The notes beneath the pieces were generated by a model. That model saw nothing but the letters and a program-made list of their open reading frames with translations. It made no database searches and had not been told where the DNA came from. This document shows, piece after piece, positions 47,901 to 59,703 of a stretch of DNA of 64,000 bases; the first letter of the stretch is position 1; each line of letters starts with the position of its first letter. The translations under genes were made by a program, and so were the position numbers. Source of the stretch: Anabas testudineus (lineage: Eukaryota; Chordata; Actinopteri; Anabantiformes; Anabantidae); NCBI RefSeq assembly GCF_900324465.2, contig NC_046617.1, positions 6,820,223 to 6,884,222 on the forward strand, given 5' to 3'.

Positions 47901-47990
47901 GGGGGAGAAATCGAAGCTTTCCTCTACAACCCACTGGGCGAACATACCGGGGCTCTGTTTGAAGACGTCGCCCCAGACACAGAGAAGTAG
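44917..47990 (+). CDS. ifi35: interferon-induced protein 35 (IFP35/NMI family)
   Basis: Interferon-induced cytosolic protein; in mammals IFI35 and NMI form complexes and act in innate signalling. Coding exons 44917-44931, 45155-45241, 45479-45637, 45733-45849, 45933-46077, 47031-47140, 47232-47415, 47543-47649 and 47787-47990 total 1128 nt and 375 residues (human about 286-288). After a short N-terminus there is a coiled coil (about residues 33-128, KYEQLQQEQKELVTARDD and later heptads). Two Nmi/IFP35 domains follow, marked by VCPRRILVSNLPKVDTDTML with IHFSKTKNGGGEVE and by RRTVLLTGIPDVMERDSLQD with IHFQKNSNGGGEIE. The first coding exon holds only five codons, placed after the acceptor at 44904. 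NMI is the alternative, but adjacency to rpl27 favours IFI35. One intron holds a LINE fragment. Confidence 0.9.
46190..46640 (-). mobile_element. RTE-like LINE fragment in an ifi35 intron
   Basis: The minus strand encodes reverse-transcriptase C-terminal sequence such as GWRKESGVLCDSGASVRMKG, KTVVRPAMLYDLETVALKKR and ELEVAELKMFSFSLGSTTSG. This is characteristic of a non-LTR family abundant in teleosts, which I tentatively place in the RTE group. It is truncated at both ends and inactive. Confidence 0.7.
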
Positions 47991-48518
47991 GCTGTAGATT
48001 TGCTGCCGCCTTATGATGAAGTTAGTATAACATATCTAAAGTTAGAAATATATCACTCGGGGATGTTTTTTGGCATGACGAAAACCAACTTTGTTCAGAA
48101 TTGGTGATATTAATTTTAACTTAAATTCATGGAGGGGGAATGTATGTCAGTGTCACCTGGGTGTTTTCTGTGTAGCTACTTCAATTTTAAAATGAATGCT
48201 CATTACAAATATTTAAAGTATAATTAAAAGGATGTACTGACCTTTAAATTGACAAGTGAACTGTGCTTTTAACACATTAAATCTTGACAGAAGTGTTTCT
48301 GACTGTATTATATTGTAAATGATCTACTGCAACACAAACTAAAAACTGGTGTGTGAAATGATGAAATGACATAAGATGTTTTGTTTTTTTGTAACACTGG
48401 TGAAAAAATATAATACCCTTAGGAATAGATTGACGTTTTGGTAAAAACACTGAGGTGGGTTCACTTAGCACAAGGGTTGGAAAAAGGGAGCAAACAGAAC
48501 AGCATGGTTTTCGTAAAG
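47991..48518. other. ifi35 3' flank
   Basis: Presumed ifi35 3' UTR and flank. No clear AATAAA follows the stop codon nearby; an ATTAAA variant occurs near 48277. No other feature was recognised. Confidence 0.4.
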
Positions 48519-48716
48519 ATAACATTTACACCTACTGACTTGGCAGACACCTTTATCCAAAGTGATTTGCACGTTATACTTACAATGAGCAACTTGGGGT
48601 TAGTGTTGTGCCCCAGGGCACTTCAGTGGCCAAAAGGCCAGAGGAGCCAGGAATCAAATCACTGACCCTGCAACTCGTGGACAACTGCTTTACCAACTCA
48701 GCTACAGCTGCGACTC
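48519..48716 (-). mobile_element. tRNA-derived SINE with L2-type tail
   Basis: On the minus strand the head has a Pol III A box, TAGCTGAGTTGG (48693-48704), and a weaker B box, GATTTGATTCC (48650-48660). The body contains CCACTGAAGTGCCCTGGGGC and CTAACCCCAAGTTGCTCATT. The tail, CACTTTGGATAAAGGTGTCT then GCCAAGTCAGTAGG, copies the L2-like LINE 3' end also seen at 41215 and 39350. Tail sharing implies mobilisation by an L2-like LINE. Substitutions in the B box and tail indicate an old copy. Confidence 0.75.
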
Positions 48717-50650
48717 ACTGACGTACATGATGTTGTTTGTACAAATAACAAAATGTAAAAATCTGATTTGTAGCAGCTCAGTAATTAAACTTTTACAATA
48801 TTATGATCACAAATCATACACGTGTCTCATATTTTAAGTTAGGCATCTGTTTTTCTACTTCATCCAGGTTCTGGAAACAGATCTTAGTTGAGCAAAAGAA
48901 AAATACTACACCGCTCTCTCTCTCTGTAGCTGGAGAGTTATAGTGTTTATCCAACCCAAACTACTCCAGATGTCATACTTTCACAAATTCTGTATAAATC
49001 AATGTCTGGGCCTTTGCAGGTACAGATTTAATAGGTAAAGTTAGACCTCTTCATTTCATTTGGTATAGGATGGTAATAGAAGATAGAGAGAGAGAGAGAA
49101 AGTTCATACAGCACGACGCCACAACAAAGACTTAACCCAGATGAGGTTTATTGTAAAAACATAACAGCCAGTTAAAATTTGCAGCACATTAAAACACTAA
49201 GCTGACAGTACAGAAAGAATCCAGCTACACCCTTAGTGCACACACGCTGAGAAACAAACGGCAGCTGTAGGTCCACAGAAGAACAAAGTAACAGACCGAG
49301 GTTAGGCACTTGGAAGAGATGGACAGGTGTACAGTATGTGTGTGTTAAAATAAAATACATTAAAAAAACAGGGAAACAAGCAGGGGAAGAGAGTACAGCA
49401 ACACACCAGGGACACAGCCGAGTACTTTGGAAGACGTCTGGCCTACTTTCACATCAACAAGGAAAAAATAATAATTTAAAAACCTCTAAAATAACATCAC
49501 CATCTAATTCTTACTGTACATTGTTTTATGATGATTACACAGTAACTAGTGCAGGTGGAACTGCCAGCGCCTAACAGTCCTTCTCCTCTACGGTGTGTAG
49601 CCCTTCTGTCATCCTACCTATTTGTGCATACTACAGTTCACTCACACGTCGCCTCTTTAATCTCAGTCTTCAGTTTTTTTTTGTGCAGCCGTGTTCATAA
49701 ACGAAACGAAACCAACAAACATATGAAACATTCAGGTTTCCTCTCTAAAAAGCTCGAACAACATACCTTTACCAAGGTCAGTGCAAACTCGGTTGTCAAC
49801 GCGCTGTGGCCCCACGACAACTATGGCGATACTCCCTCAGATTACTGTGTAGGCGACGTGACAGCAACCACAGCTACAGTATGATGCATTTACACGTGTT
49901 CACCGTTTGATTTCAACTACTCACATGTGTCAGTTACACGTTTTAGAGAAAACACCACAAAGTTGTTGCAAGTAATACAGGTTATTGTTACGTTTTTGCT
50001 GCTGTAAAGTACATTTTAAATACATCTGTTGATTAGAAACTGCACTGACAGAACTTACCTTCTGTTCAGTCCTACACACCAAATACAGAGCTACTGTAGT
50101 ATTGCTAATATTTCACCTATTCCACTTGAAATACGTTTTTTTGTGCTTTTTTTGTTAATGCAAGAATGAAATATGGGTAAAGATGAATCTTTGTAGCGTT
50201 AACTGTGAGCACTGTAATGCTATGAATTGACCCAAGTGAATACAGGGACTGTAAAAATTTGACTGCACTCATGCTAGTGTGACACATCACAACCAAATCT
50301 CCTTGTTTGGATTTACTTTTTTTTCTTCCTTCTTCCAATAACAGCTGTTTTTTTGTAGTAAAGGTTAGTTAAGGGTCACGTCAAGTCAGGACATTGCATA
50401 TTTTTGTTAATATTGCTTTCCAAAGTGAGCCGTCACATTCAACCCACCGACCGTGTTCTTAGACGGCTCAGCAGAGAAAGGAACATTCGTTAACGTAGCC
50501 AGAGAGGAGTGACGGAGAGAAGCGTCCATCTCCTCGTGTTGGTGAGTAAGCAGGAGTGTATTAGTGGCTTGAGGGGGTGTTTGGGGTGCTGGTCGTCCAA
50601 AATGGAAATATGAAACGTGTTGATTCAACTACCGTGTGCAAAACGGCCGT
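48717..50650. other. ifi35-bcat2 convergent region, mostly bcat2 3' UTR
   Basis: No coding exon is seen. A minus-strand AATAAA at 49147-49152 is a plausible end of the bcat2 mRNA, giving a 3' UTR of about 1.5 kb. A short GA repeat is at about 49084-49100. Confidence 0.5.
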
Positions 50651-53600
50651 TTACACGACCAGTGGTGCCCAGTCGCTTGGAGTGCGTCCGTACTGCGTTA
50701 AGCAGAGGAGGAGAGGATAAATAAATGTAAAAGTAGAAATTGCTCAGCAAATGTTACAACAAAGGTTTAAACACAAATTAACCCGTCAGATCATGTTCAA
50801 TCATTTTCTACCTTGCAAGAACACACAACTTTTTATTTAACACCATCTTACTACGAACCCTGACGTTCAGTCCAAAATCTTTTAAACTCTAGTGTTCACT
50901 TTTGGAGTAGAATTCTACAAAGTTTTCTAAACATCACTAGTGTAACTCTCCCAAACATGCACCTATTGTGGCCACTTGGAGCCGCTAGTGTGCACGTTTG
51001 CTAAACCGGGGTGGACAAAATAATAGAAATGCTAATCAGTATACTTTAAAACTCTCAGCATGTATCTAATAATACTAAGTGTGTGTTTTGAGTGTAAGTG
51101 ATGTGATGTTAAGGGCACTTACCTGAATATCAGTAAGCTCTTTATAGAACCTCTTTGCCAGGTCTGGTCCATTCTGCATGGTGGGGATCTCATATGTCTG
51201 ACAGAGGAAACATTACACTTTCATCTTACATCGATATTAATAAGTGGGTTTAGGTGCATTTAAATAATCAGACTTAACATTTGAGTATGTCTTAATAAGA
51301 TATTTTCATAAGCGTCATACATATGTGGATAAAAAACAAGAAAAAAAAAGAATCAAATAATCTAGTCAAGCTTTCAAAAGTGTATGTAAACTAACCATAA
51401 TTTAAAAAGACATATTTGAAAGACATAACATAGTACTAGCGCAAAGATCCAAACCAATTACTGATAAATGTGGTCCACTACCTTTCCTCTGTAGAGGAGG
51501 CTGCCGACAGGACAGACTACACAGGCCGTCCCTGCTCCAAACACCTCCAGGACCTTTCCAGCATCCAGAGCCTTGAGCAGCTCCTTCATGTTCATCGTAC
51601 GCTCTGTCACTTTAAACTCGCCCTGAAACACACAAAGCAAGGAAAACCACGATAAGATCATTGCTTTCACCCCTGATAAACCACACATGGACTAGCTGTC
51701 TTACCCAGCCTCTAGCCAGGTCCAGCAGAGACTGTCTGGTGACTCCTGGGAGAATGAGGCCATCCAGTGGAGGGGTCACCAGCTCTCTCTCTGCAGATAC
51801 AAACACACACACACACACACACTTCTAAATGTTAATGTCTTTGTGAAGATCACAAGGAGCTCCAATATTTAGAAAAAGAACAGTAGCAGACAAGGAAAGA
51901 GTCCAACCTCCTTTCTCGTTAGTCAAGTAGATGAAGAGGTTCATGGTGCCGACCTCTGTGATTTCCTCCTGCTCTCCATACAACCACAGGACCTGCTGAC
52001 AGCCTCGCTTTACCGCCTCGCTCTGCACTGCTATTGTTGGCCCATAGTTACTGAAGAGAGTGACGAGAGAAGATCCATTTTTATATCTCTGTATTTCCTG
52101 TTTCCATCCATATGTATTTAATGAATATTTAATATTTGAGGTTTAAAGTTTAACTGGCACTCAGTTGTTAAGAACATGTGACACATTTTCCAAAATATCT
52201 TAGAATATAGAAACATACAAAGACGCGGTGACATTTACGACCAATTTAACGAAGGCAGAAGTGGATTTCTTTTACTTCAAGACACAAAACCGGTGTCACA
52301 TGTTGAGAAGTGTATTCAAATATTTACTTAAATATAATTTAAATTAAACACGTTAGTTATACTACATCAGTTTGTGTTAACAGAGGACATGAGGTTGGCC
52401 GGTGTTAGGGTAGAAGATGCCCATGACAGAGTGAGGTGGAAAAGGATGATTCACTGTGGCGACCCTGATGGGAAAAGCCGAAAGAGAAGGAGGAGTTATA
52501 CTACATCAGTTACTATACTACATCGAAAAATACACAGTTCCTGCCTGAGTTAAGAGCCATAAAACAGTCATACTACCAATAACAGATGGCACAGTGACCA
52601 TCCTGACGCCACACATAAGTGATTCTACGTGTATGTGAGGAAAATGGTGTCAGAGGGAGTGAATGACGCAGCCTGAAGTCAAACTCTAGGAACTGTATCA
52701 AACAACATGAAAAGAAGTCTGACGAGTGAATTCTGAATGTGTCATTTTGTGTAGTAGTTACAAACAGAGCGACTACCGTAATATACTGCTGCTAAATCCG
52801 GCTCGATGGTTGAAGTCTATCCTTGGCATTTGATGGGAGGAGAGCAGATTTGGTTGGCTGAGTGATTTGAGTGGGTGTTCAGAGGTGTTATGTAATCACA
52901 GTGGAGCCGAACAGGTGCTACTTTAGGATACCAGAGTCAAGTAGGCTCTGGGATCCTAAGAGAGAGGGAGATTACAGGATGTGTGGAGGGCTCCACACTA
53001 TAGTAACCTTCCCTGATGGAAAAGGAACTGTATATCGCAGGAGAAAATGTGTCTCTAGCTCTGACTTAGTTGTGGTGTTGTTGTCTGCGATGTTGATACA
53101 TTTTTAGGATTTTGCACTCGTCTAACCTCAGAAACAGATCTTCATCGTAGATATAGTCAATCAGGGAAGAGAATCAGCTGTAATAAATAGATTACCAAGA
53201 TACACGCCAATACACATTAATATTCTGTTCACAGTATCATTTCATATCACCAGTGATTCCTAATTAACCTAATAGTTTAATCATTGTTTTATGATTTCAC
53301 TGACATTTTGTGTGACACCATTTGAGCTTCAGTTCAGCAGTCGATAAGATAATTCTCTCCCGCTCTGGTATCGATAGCAGTTTGCTGATTGGGCCTAGAA
53401 ACTCATTTATTCCAGTAAAAAAGCTGTTTCAATAGTTGCTGCTTCAGGAACCATGCCACACTCACCCTCCCATCTTATAGGCCCCCACACCTCCTTTCCA
53501 AGCTCGGACAAACGAAGGGTCCGCCAGCAGAGAAACTGGGTTGAATGACCCAGTGGCAAAGTACGGGCCCACAGGGCCGATGATGACAAAGATCATTGCT

Positions 53601-56600
53601 TTTCCTGCCTGAGACACACCGAGGGACGGCTGCCGGAGAGGGTGGAGAAGACATGCAATTAACAGCAAGAAGTGGCTTTTTATGACAGTAAGCAGCGTTT
53701 GCAGTGGAGCTTTATTTACACCGCTTGTTTCGATAGGTTTTCTACAGAGTTCACATAAACAATGACATTTAATACCCGTTTCACATTCATGCCAGTCAAA
53801 GAATGAGGAATAAAAGTAATTCATGTATCTGTTGATATCTCTATCACATTTTGTACTACTCAGCTGTACAACAATAACTCTTCGTAATATAATTAACCAT
53901 TAAAATGGACTCTTTCCCTTTATAAGTCAGTGGCTCTGTAGCTACTGACACTAACATAACTATTACAACAGGTAGAAATTAACTCACAAAAACTACTACA
54001 ACATGAGTTTGTTCAGTGGCGTTAAAGCTCACCTCGGTTCCTATAAAGGTGGGTCTGATGTAGAGACTGGCATTCTGGGAGTAGGGAACCCACTCCTGGT
54101 CAACCTCCACCAGCTTCCTGATGCACTCCAGCAGTTCTCCTTTATCGAATAACTACAAAGAGAAATAACAAGGACGTCAGCGCTCACCTGTGGCTCTTCT
54201 TCACTGTACTGTTTACTGTTCTTTACTACTAACAGAAAGGAAAACACAAAAATACAAGAAAGGCGAAACTGACAATTCATTACAAATGAAACAAACAGAC
54301 AAACAGACATCTGTATTATTTTACGTTTTTTCTAGATGAAACATTGTGTTTCTTCCACACAGCAAAGAACAGACTGAGACTGTAAGCGACTCTGCATTGT
54401 GTACTTTACTAGTTTCCATTGTACCCTGCCTTCAAGATAAAGTAATGTATGAAGTCATGGCACTATGCCAAATGTTACCTAACATTGCAGAAGGCTAAGA
54501 GCGCCAGCGTGTCAGTTAATGTAACCCGCCTAACCCTGAAAAATGTCAGAAGAATTTCAAACACAGTCAGACCAACAGTGGCACTATGAGAGAATGAGAG
54601 GCTATGCTTGATTGGACATGTTACTACAGGCACAGAGGGTGAAATGTGAATTAAGTTTATTCTGAAGGCTTATTGAACGCATGTGACACAGTCGTTTGAG
54701 CTGGATTGAAATTTAACAGCTTCACAAAAGGAGAAGCAGATTACAACAATGCTGCAAGGCAAATCCTACTAAGGTGTTTGAGCCCTTGTTTCCCACAAGT
54801 TATGTTGCACTGCTTCAAACCGGGAGTTTTCCGGGCATCAGTCACACTTTTCAATAGTTTTTTCTGGATTCACACAGAAAACATGCTGTGTCAGTGTGGA
54901 CGTGTTGCTTCTGGACCATCAGAAATAATCCAGAAAGTTTAGTTGACATATATTCTGTATATGACTGACACACTGGACAGAAGTTTTGAATACTGTGAGG
55001 TAGAATTTTAAATAAATGAGGTGGGCAAGTTTACTCATACTGTGCTAAGGTCTATCTGAACTGGGTGCTAGTGTCTCGTGCTGGTCTAAACACGGTTTCG
55101 AACTGTTTCAGAATGAATGTCTGGACTAACTGGACTAGAAACCGATTCAGTGTAAAGATAATAAATAGTTGCTTCAAACTAAGTATAGAGTAGTACTATG
55201 AATCAATATTTGCAAGAATGATGTGCTGTAGCGTTTCTGAAGATAAGGTGGGGGTACGAACTCACAGGAAGGCAGCATCTGTCAGCACTCCGATACATCC
55301 TCTCCATGTTCAGCATGGGCCTGAAGAGGCGGATATGGTTGTCAACTCCACGAAACGCCTTCATGCCTTCAAACAGCTGGAGAGCAGACAGACAGAAACA
55401 CACAGGGCTCTAACTCTGGACAGATCAACCAGGTGGTCACACATTTTCACATTTCTCCCTGCCATTTCTTGATTGGCTTTTTTTTTTTTTTTTATTGGAC
55501 ATGTTACTACAGGCAGATCTCTAGTTTTTATTTTATGTAATAATATAAAACTACAGATCTGTTGTCAGAGAGCTCCGTTCTCACCTCTATGGAGTAGTGC
55601 AGAGCAGAGCTGGCAGGGTGCAGCGACAGGTTCTGAAAAGGTTTGATCTGTGGAGCCTCCCAGCCATCCTTAGCCGACCAGTTGATGGTCAACATGTGGT
55701 CGGAGAACTGTTTGCCGAATACCAGGGTGGAGGGGTCGGGCTTCGGCATGGACGATGCATTACATTCAATGGCGAGGTCTGCTGCCTGAGATGGAGCCGG
55801 AGACGGACGGAGAAAACGAAGTAGGGGACGGGAAAAGAGCAGAGCGAGCGACGGATACAATGATTGTTTTAAATTGTTGTTATTGATAGAGCATGCTTTA
55901 AAAAGATAATTAGTGGATTGTTATTCTAAGTCAGTGGAAGTGCTGACTTATTTGGTCAATTAGACACAATTAATTCAATTCAATTAAACTGAATTAAATA
56001 ATTACAACAGGCAGACAATGAGGGAAAGACAACAGGGGAAACAACATATTTAATTTTTGGCAGCTTGTCCAAGCTGAAGTTAAAGAAGCAAATCTCTCTT
56101 CTGGTAAATGTCATTTGCTTTTTCCATAAGGATCTATAGACACAATGTTCTCTGAGACAGAACTACCAACCACAGGCCTTACGTGGTGACAAATATATTC
56201 CATCTTTTCCTCATTACCTTAAAGGAGCTGGCAAACCGCAGAGAGCCAAAGGAAAAAGGGAGGGTCTGAACCACCCATCGTCCATGAAGAGCCTGCAAAT
56301 AAAACATAAAAAAGCTGTTTACAAATCAGCACAGTCACTGATACAGTCCAACATAAGAGTCTTGCTAATGAATCGTCCTTCATGACAACGTTCAGCTCTT
56401 GTTTTGTCTGTTGTTGGGTTCACCTCATTACATCAATGAGGGGAGGATGAATAACAGAAGATAAGAATATTATCACCGTCATGAAGGGGGGACTGAGAGC
56501 AGGACTGCTGTTTACAACATTAGTTTTAGCTAATTCCCTAATGAAATGCCAACTGAGTACACAGCACTGATAAAAGTACTGCATAAGGTCTGTTTTCTTT

Positions 56601-57620
56601 CCAGCCTTGAGAATACGCAGAGGCGCCAGGGCTGACACGTGTGATTCAGCGCCACTTGTTTTGTCCGCAGTTAACAGTAAACAGTTGCAAGGGAAAGTTT
56701 GCCAGGGTCAGCTGATGTTAGCAGTGATTTTGGGGAACCTACAATCAAGAGATGTTGATTTGCAACCGGAATGAGTTACACAGTATTCTCAAATATATAC
56801 TGTAGAGAGTAAGAGTTCAATGAGTCAACCAAACGTAAAACATTGTACAGTCATGGTATCCATGGTGCCAAACACACTCTACAACATTACTAGGAAAATG
56901 TGCCGTGGACACAAAACTGTACCAACGGGAAGTGAAGTGTGGCGGAGGGAGCATCATGATTTCCCCAGTGAGGGATCAATAAAGTTTTATCTTATCTTAT
57001 GATCTAGGGCCGCTTTGCTGCCTCTGGACCCGGACCACTTGCCATTGTGGAGTTTAGCTTAAGTATCCAATGCCCTCAAAAGAGCTGTTCACACCAGGCG
57101 TCTAAAAACATGTCTGCACTGAAGCAGTTCTGTGAAGAACAGTGGTTCAAAGTTCCTCCTGGAAGTTGGGGAGGTCTAATCCACAGCTACATAAGCTCTG
57201 GCTTGAGGCTATTGCTGCCAAAGGTTGTTCAACCGGTTATTAAAACACTGTTGTCATTACTCTTCCCACCACCACTCTGTATGTTTAATGGTTGTGTTTA
57301 ATAAAGATAAGAAAGATCATCACTGATTTATCAGCTTAGAAATATTGTGTTTGTGGATATTTATGACTTAAGGTGAAGATCAGATCACTTTTTATGACCA
57401 ATATATGCAGAAGACCAAACAGTCAACATCAGTCAAAAAATAAAATAAAAATAAAAATGCTGTGCTGTAAAAAGAATCATGCACGTATGCTGGTCTACAA
57501 AAAAGGAAATACAAGGAGAGATATGAGTTTGTAAGGATCCTGGCTGACAATGATCTATAAAACATAGGTAGGAAAGAGCAGAAGGGAAACAATATCTGTT
57601 TTATCTGTTCTAGTACCAGC

Positions 57621-57677
<57 letters not shown>

Positions 57678-59046
57678 TAAGCAGAGCACTGATTCTGTCC
57701 ACACTCAGCTCTAATACACCAACTTGAGCAAGGAGAGCAGGTTTATGTCACTGGTTTTACTGGCTTCCCAGTTTGACTTTACGATGTCAGTAGCTCATGT
57801 AATCAGAGGCAATAGAGGCTAAATTATTGTGGTCACAAAGTCATTTAGTCATAAATTCTTCTCTTTTCGAGGCTGTGTGGGATATTACTGTAATTCTTGT
57901 TTAACTTGTATATAGATGAATTACAGCAGGAAGTTTATTGATTGTAAAACAGTTGGTGTTATTAGTAATCTCATAATGATTAGGTTAATCTTTCAACCTG
58001 CAATGGTGGTATCTTACAGTTATTGAGTTTACATTGCAAATATAGTGCTAAGTTTTTTTTTTTTTTTTTTGGGTGCCAGTCCTATTTTCATTAGTGATTC
58101 CTACAACAGGTTGCACAGCGACTCAGCTGCAGTCCATGTGTGCCTTTTGAATGGATGATGCAAGATTTGTCTCGAGTGTGTGCATATATTATTAACTAGC
58201 TGCAAACTTTGCAACATGCATGAACACATGTGATGCACGAACCTCACTTCTGCTCATTTGCACCTACAGATTGAATTTAAAGTCATTTTTAATTAGCCGC
58301 TGCTAGCTGAGCTAAGTTAGCACGCGTGCTTAACGTGTTAGGATATTGTGATGCAGTGCAAGTGAGCCAACATGATTAAATACAAACACACTTAGGGCAG
58401 GGTAATTTCATACACATGAACGTGGCGTTTTCTTAGGTGATGTCTTGGCTCCTGAAAAGATGGTTGCTGGTTTCAAGCCTCAAGCCAAACTCCTCTTAAA
58501 ACTTTAATATTTTAAAGAACACACGGTAATTGCGTAGATTGCACGAAGTAAAAAGAAAAAGCTATTAATTTTCCAGTATCAGTACAATACATTTCTCAGT
58601 TCGGCTACTAAAAATCTGCAAAATATATATACACATCTGAAAACATTTGGCTAGTTTTCCACCATCCACCACAAAGACGTGAACGCAACAATCTGCAGCT
58701 TTGAATAAACACTGAATGAATGTCCGCCGAATTAAATCAAAAAACATTTACAAAACGCACCAATTCGTCTTTTACGACGGGAAATACTAATTCAGTTCAC
58801 AAGTTTCCAAACGACTTTTCGTTTAATGTCATTTTTATGTCGCGTCGCTTCTCCAGCCTCGGTGCCGGTGGGACAGACACATCAGTCCGGGTCAAGCGGC
58901 CGAGAGCGCGGACGTTTTGATGTCTCCCCGTCGGATTAGTTATCAGGTCTTTAGGTGACTCATTTACCCGGACAGTCAAAACACAGAGCAGATAACACAC
59001 AGACACACACGCCGGTCAATGAACTCACCGTCCGGAGGGCTGCCAT
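50651..59046 (-). CDS. bcat2: branched-chain aminotransferase 2, mitochondrial
   Basis: PLP enzyme transferring the amino group of leucine, isoleucine and valine to 2-oxoglutarate. Coding exons: 59046-59029, 56292-56218, 55785-55585, 55376-55266, 54152-54033, 53629-53466, 52050-51908, 51790-51705, 51622-51482, 51197-51123 and 50692-50651; 1176 nt, 391 residues (human 392). The Arg-containing N-terminus with LRFASSFK suits mitochondrial import and separates it from cytosolic BCAT1. Motifs: [23 protein letters not shown], catalytic Lys227 in [18 protein letters not shown], and redox CVVC at 340-343. The C-terminus is [13 protein letters not shown]. Introns 1-6 are large and contain transposon fossils and simple repeats. 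hsd17b14 lies upstream on the same strand, as BCAT2 and HSD17B14 are adjacent in human. Confidence 0.95.
51801..51822. repeat. (AC)n microsatellite in a bcat2 intron
   Basis: About eleven AC units begin about 10 bases from the acceptor of the exon 51790-51705. Length changes here could affect the polypyrimidine tract of that splice site. Confidence 0.9.
52389..52500 (+). mobile_element. RTE-like LINE ORF end in a bcat2 intron
   Basis: The plus strand reads [20 protein letters not shown] then IHCGDP, the C-terminal end of the same non-LTR family whose upstream part lies at 46190-46640. About 110 bases remain. Confidence 0.65.
56815..57250 (+). mobile_element. Tc1/mariner transposon fossil in bcat2 intron 1
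   Basis: Plus-strand pieces of a Tc1-like transposase are recognisable in several frames: 'ggcggagggagcatcatgat' (GGGSIM), 'ctgcctctggacccggac' (AASGPG), a stretch matching [14 protein letters not shown] (about 57120-57165), and EAIAAKG near 57209-57229. It carries several frame breaks and has no recognisable inverted repeats, so it is a dead copy. It is interrupted by a 36-nt insertion at 56963-56998. Confidence 0.75.
56963..56998 (+). mobile_element. 36-nt LINE 3' tail inserted in the Tc1 fossil
   Basis: The insert includes CCCCAGTGAGGGATCAATAA and ends with ATCTT-type units. It is flanked by ATGATTT (56956-56962) and ATGATCT (56999-57005), a 7-bp target duplication with one mismatch. The Tc1 sequence resumes directly on the right (GGGCCGCTTTGCTGCC). 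The end matches the GGGATCAATAAAGT terminus at 18740 and 16115. Confidence 0.75.
57621..57676. repeat. (AAT)n microsatellite in bcat2 intron 1
   Basis: About 18 perfect trinucleotide units. Confidence 0.95.
57700..59028. other. remaining part of bcat2 intron 1
   Basis: AT-rich intronic DNA with a T run near 58051-58070 and no exon or recognised mobile element. The part nearest exon 1 is richer in CpG (about 58840-58920) and may contribute to the promoter. Confidence 0.4.
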
Positions 59047-59703
59047 CTCCTCTACGCAACGATGATAGGCGAGATTATTTGTTCGTGTGGAAACAAAGTC
59101 AACTTGAGTTCCGCTTTAAATGAGCAGAGGCTGTTCAAGCCAGAAACCTCACAGACATTAAATAATAACAGTCCTTTAAAATAAACTTAACCTTACTGGT
59201 TTGTTTTGAGCAAGTTGTGACCACTTTATGAACGTTTTCTATTATTTTTTTTAAGGGGTTAAAAGTTAAACACCACATGTGCTGTCAAAGGATGTGAGTG
59301 GATGAATGACACACTAAATGAATAAAATAATAAAGTAGTTATCTTGCTGTGCTGGTCGTTTTTATTAACCAGCAAAGTCTCATTCAAAAAGTCACCGGAG
59401 GCGTGACACAAGCGTAACATGTCATTGGTGAACGGCCCGGGGGAGGTCATTAGAGGTCAAAGACAGCGGCGCTGATTGGTCCATCAGAGGGGAGTGGACC
59501 AGGTCGTGTTACAGATGGTCAGGATGCCACATTTTGCAGCTGACTAACCTTCACCTGGTCATTTGTACAACTAAATGAATAAATCATTACATATAACATG
59601 GACTGAGAATGCACCCTATATTAAAAGCAGTTAGTATTCATTACAGTGACGCACACACTCAAGCAGCTCTGTTCAACCAGCTACTTCACAACCATGAAGA
59701 GGA
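59047..59703. other. bcat2 promoter flank and hsd17b14 3' UTR
   Basis: About 650 bases separate two genes on the same strand. A minus-strand AATAAA at 59361-59366 is a plausible hsd17b14 poly(A) signal, leaving roughly 300 bases for the bcat2 promoter. No TATA box or other clear motif was recognised. Confidence 0.45.

Noticed and set aside
57047-57301. 84-codon plus-strand frame in bcat2 intron 1
   Set aside because: Part of it matches Tc1 transposase ([14 protein letters not shown]); it is a piece of the transposon fossil, not a gene.
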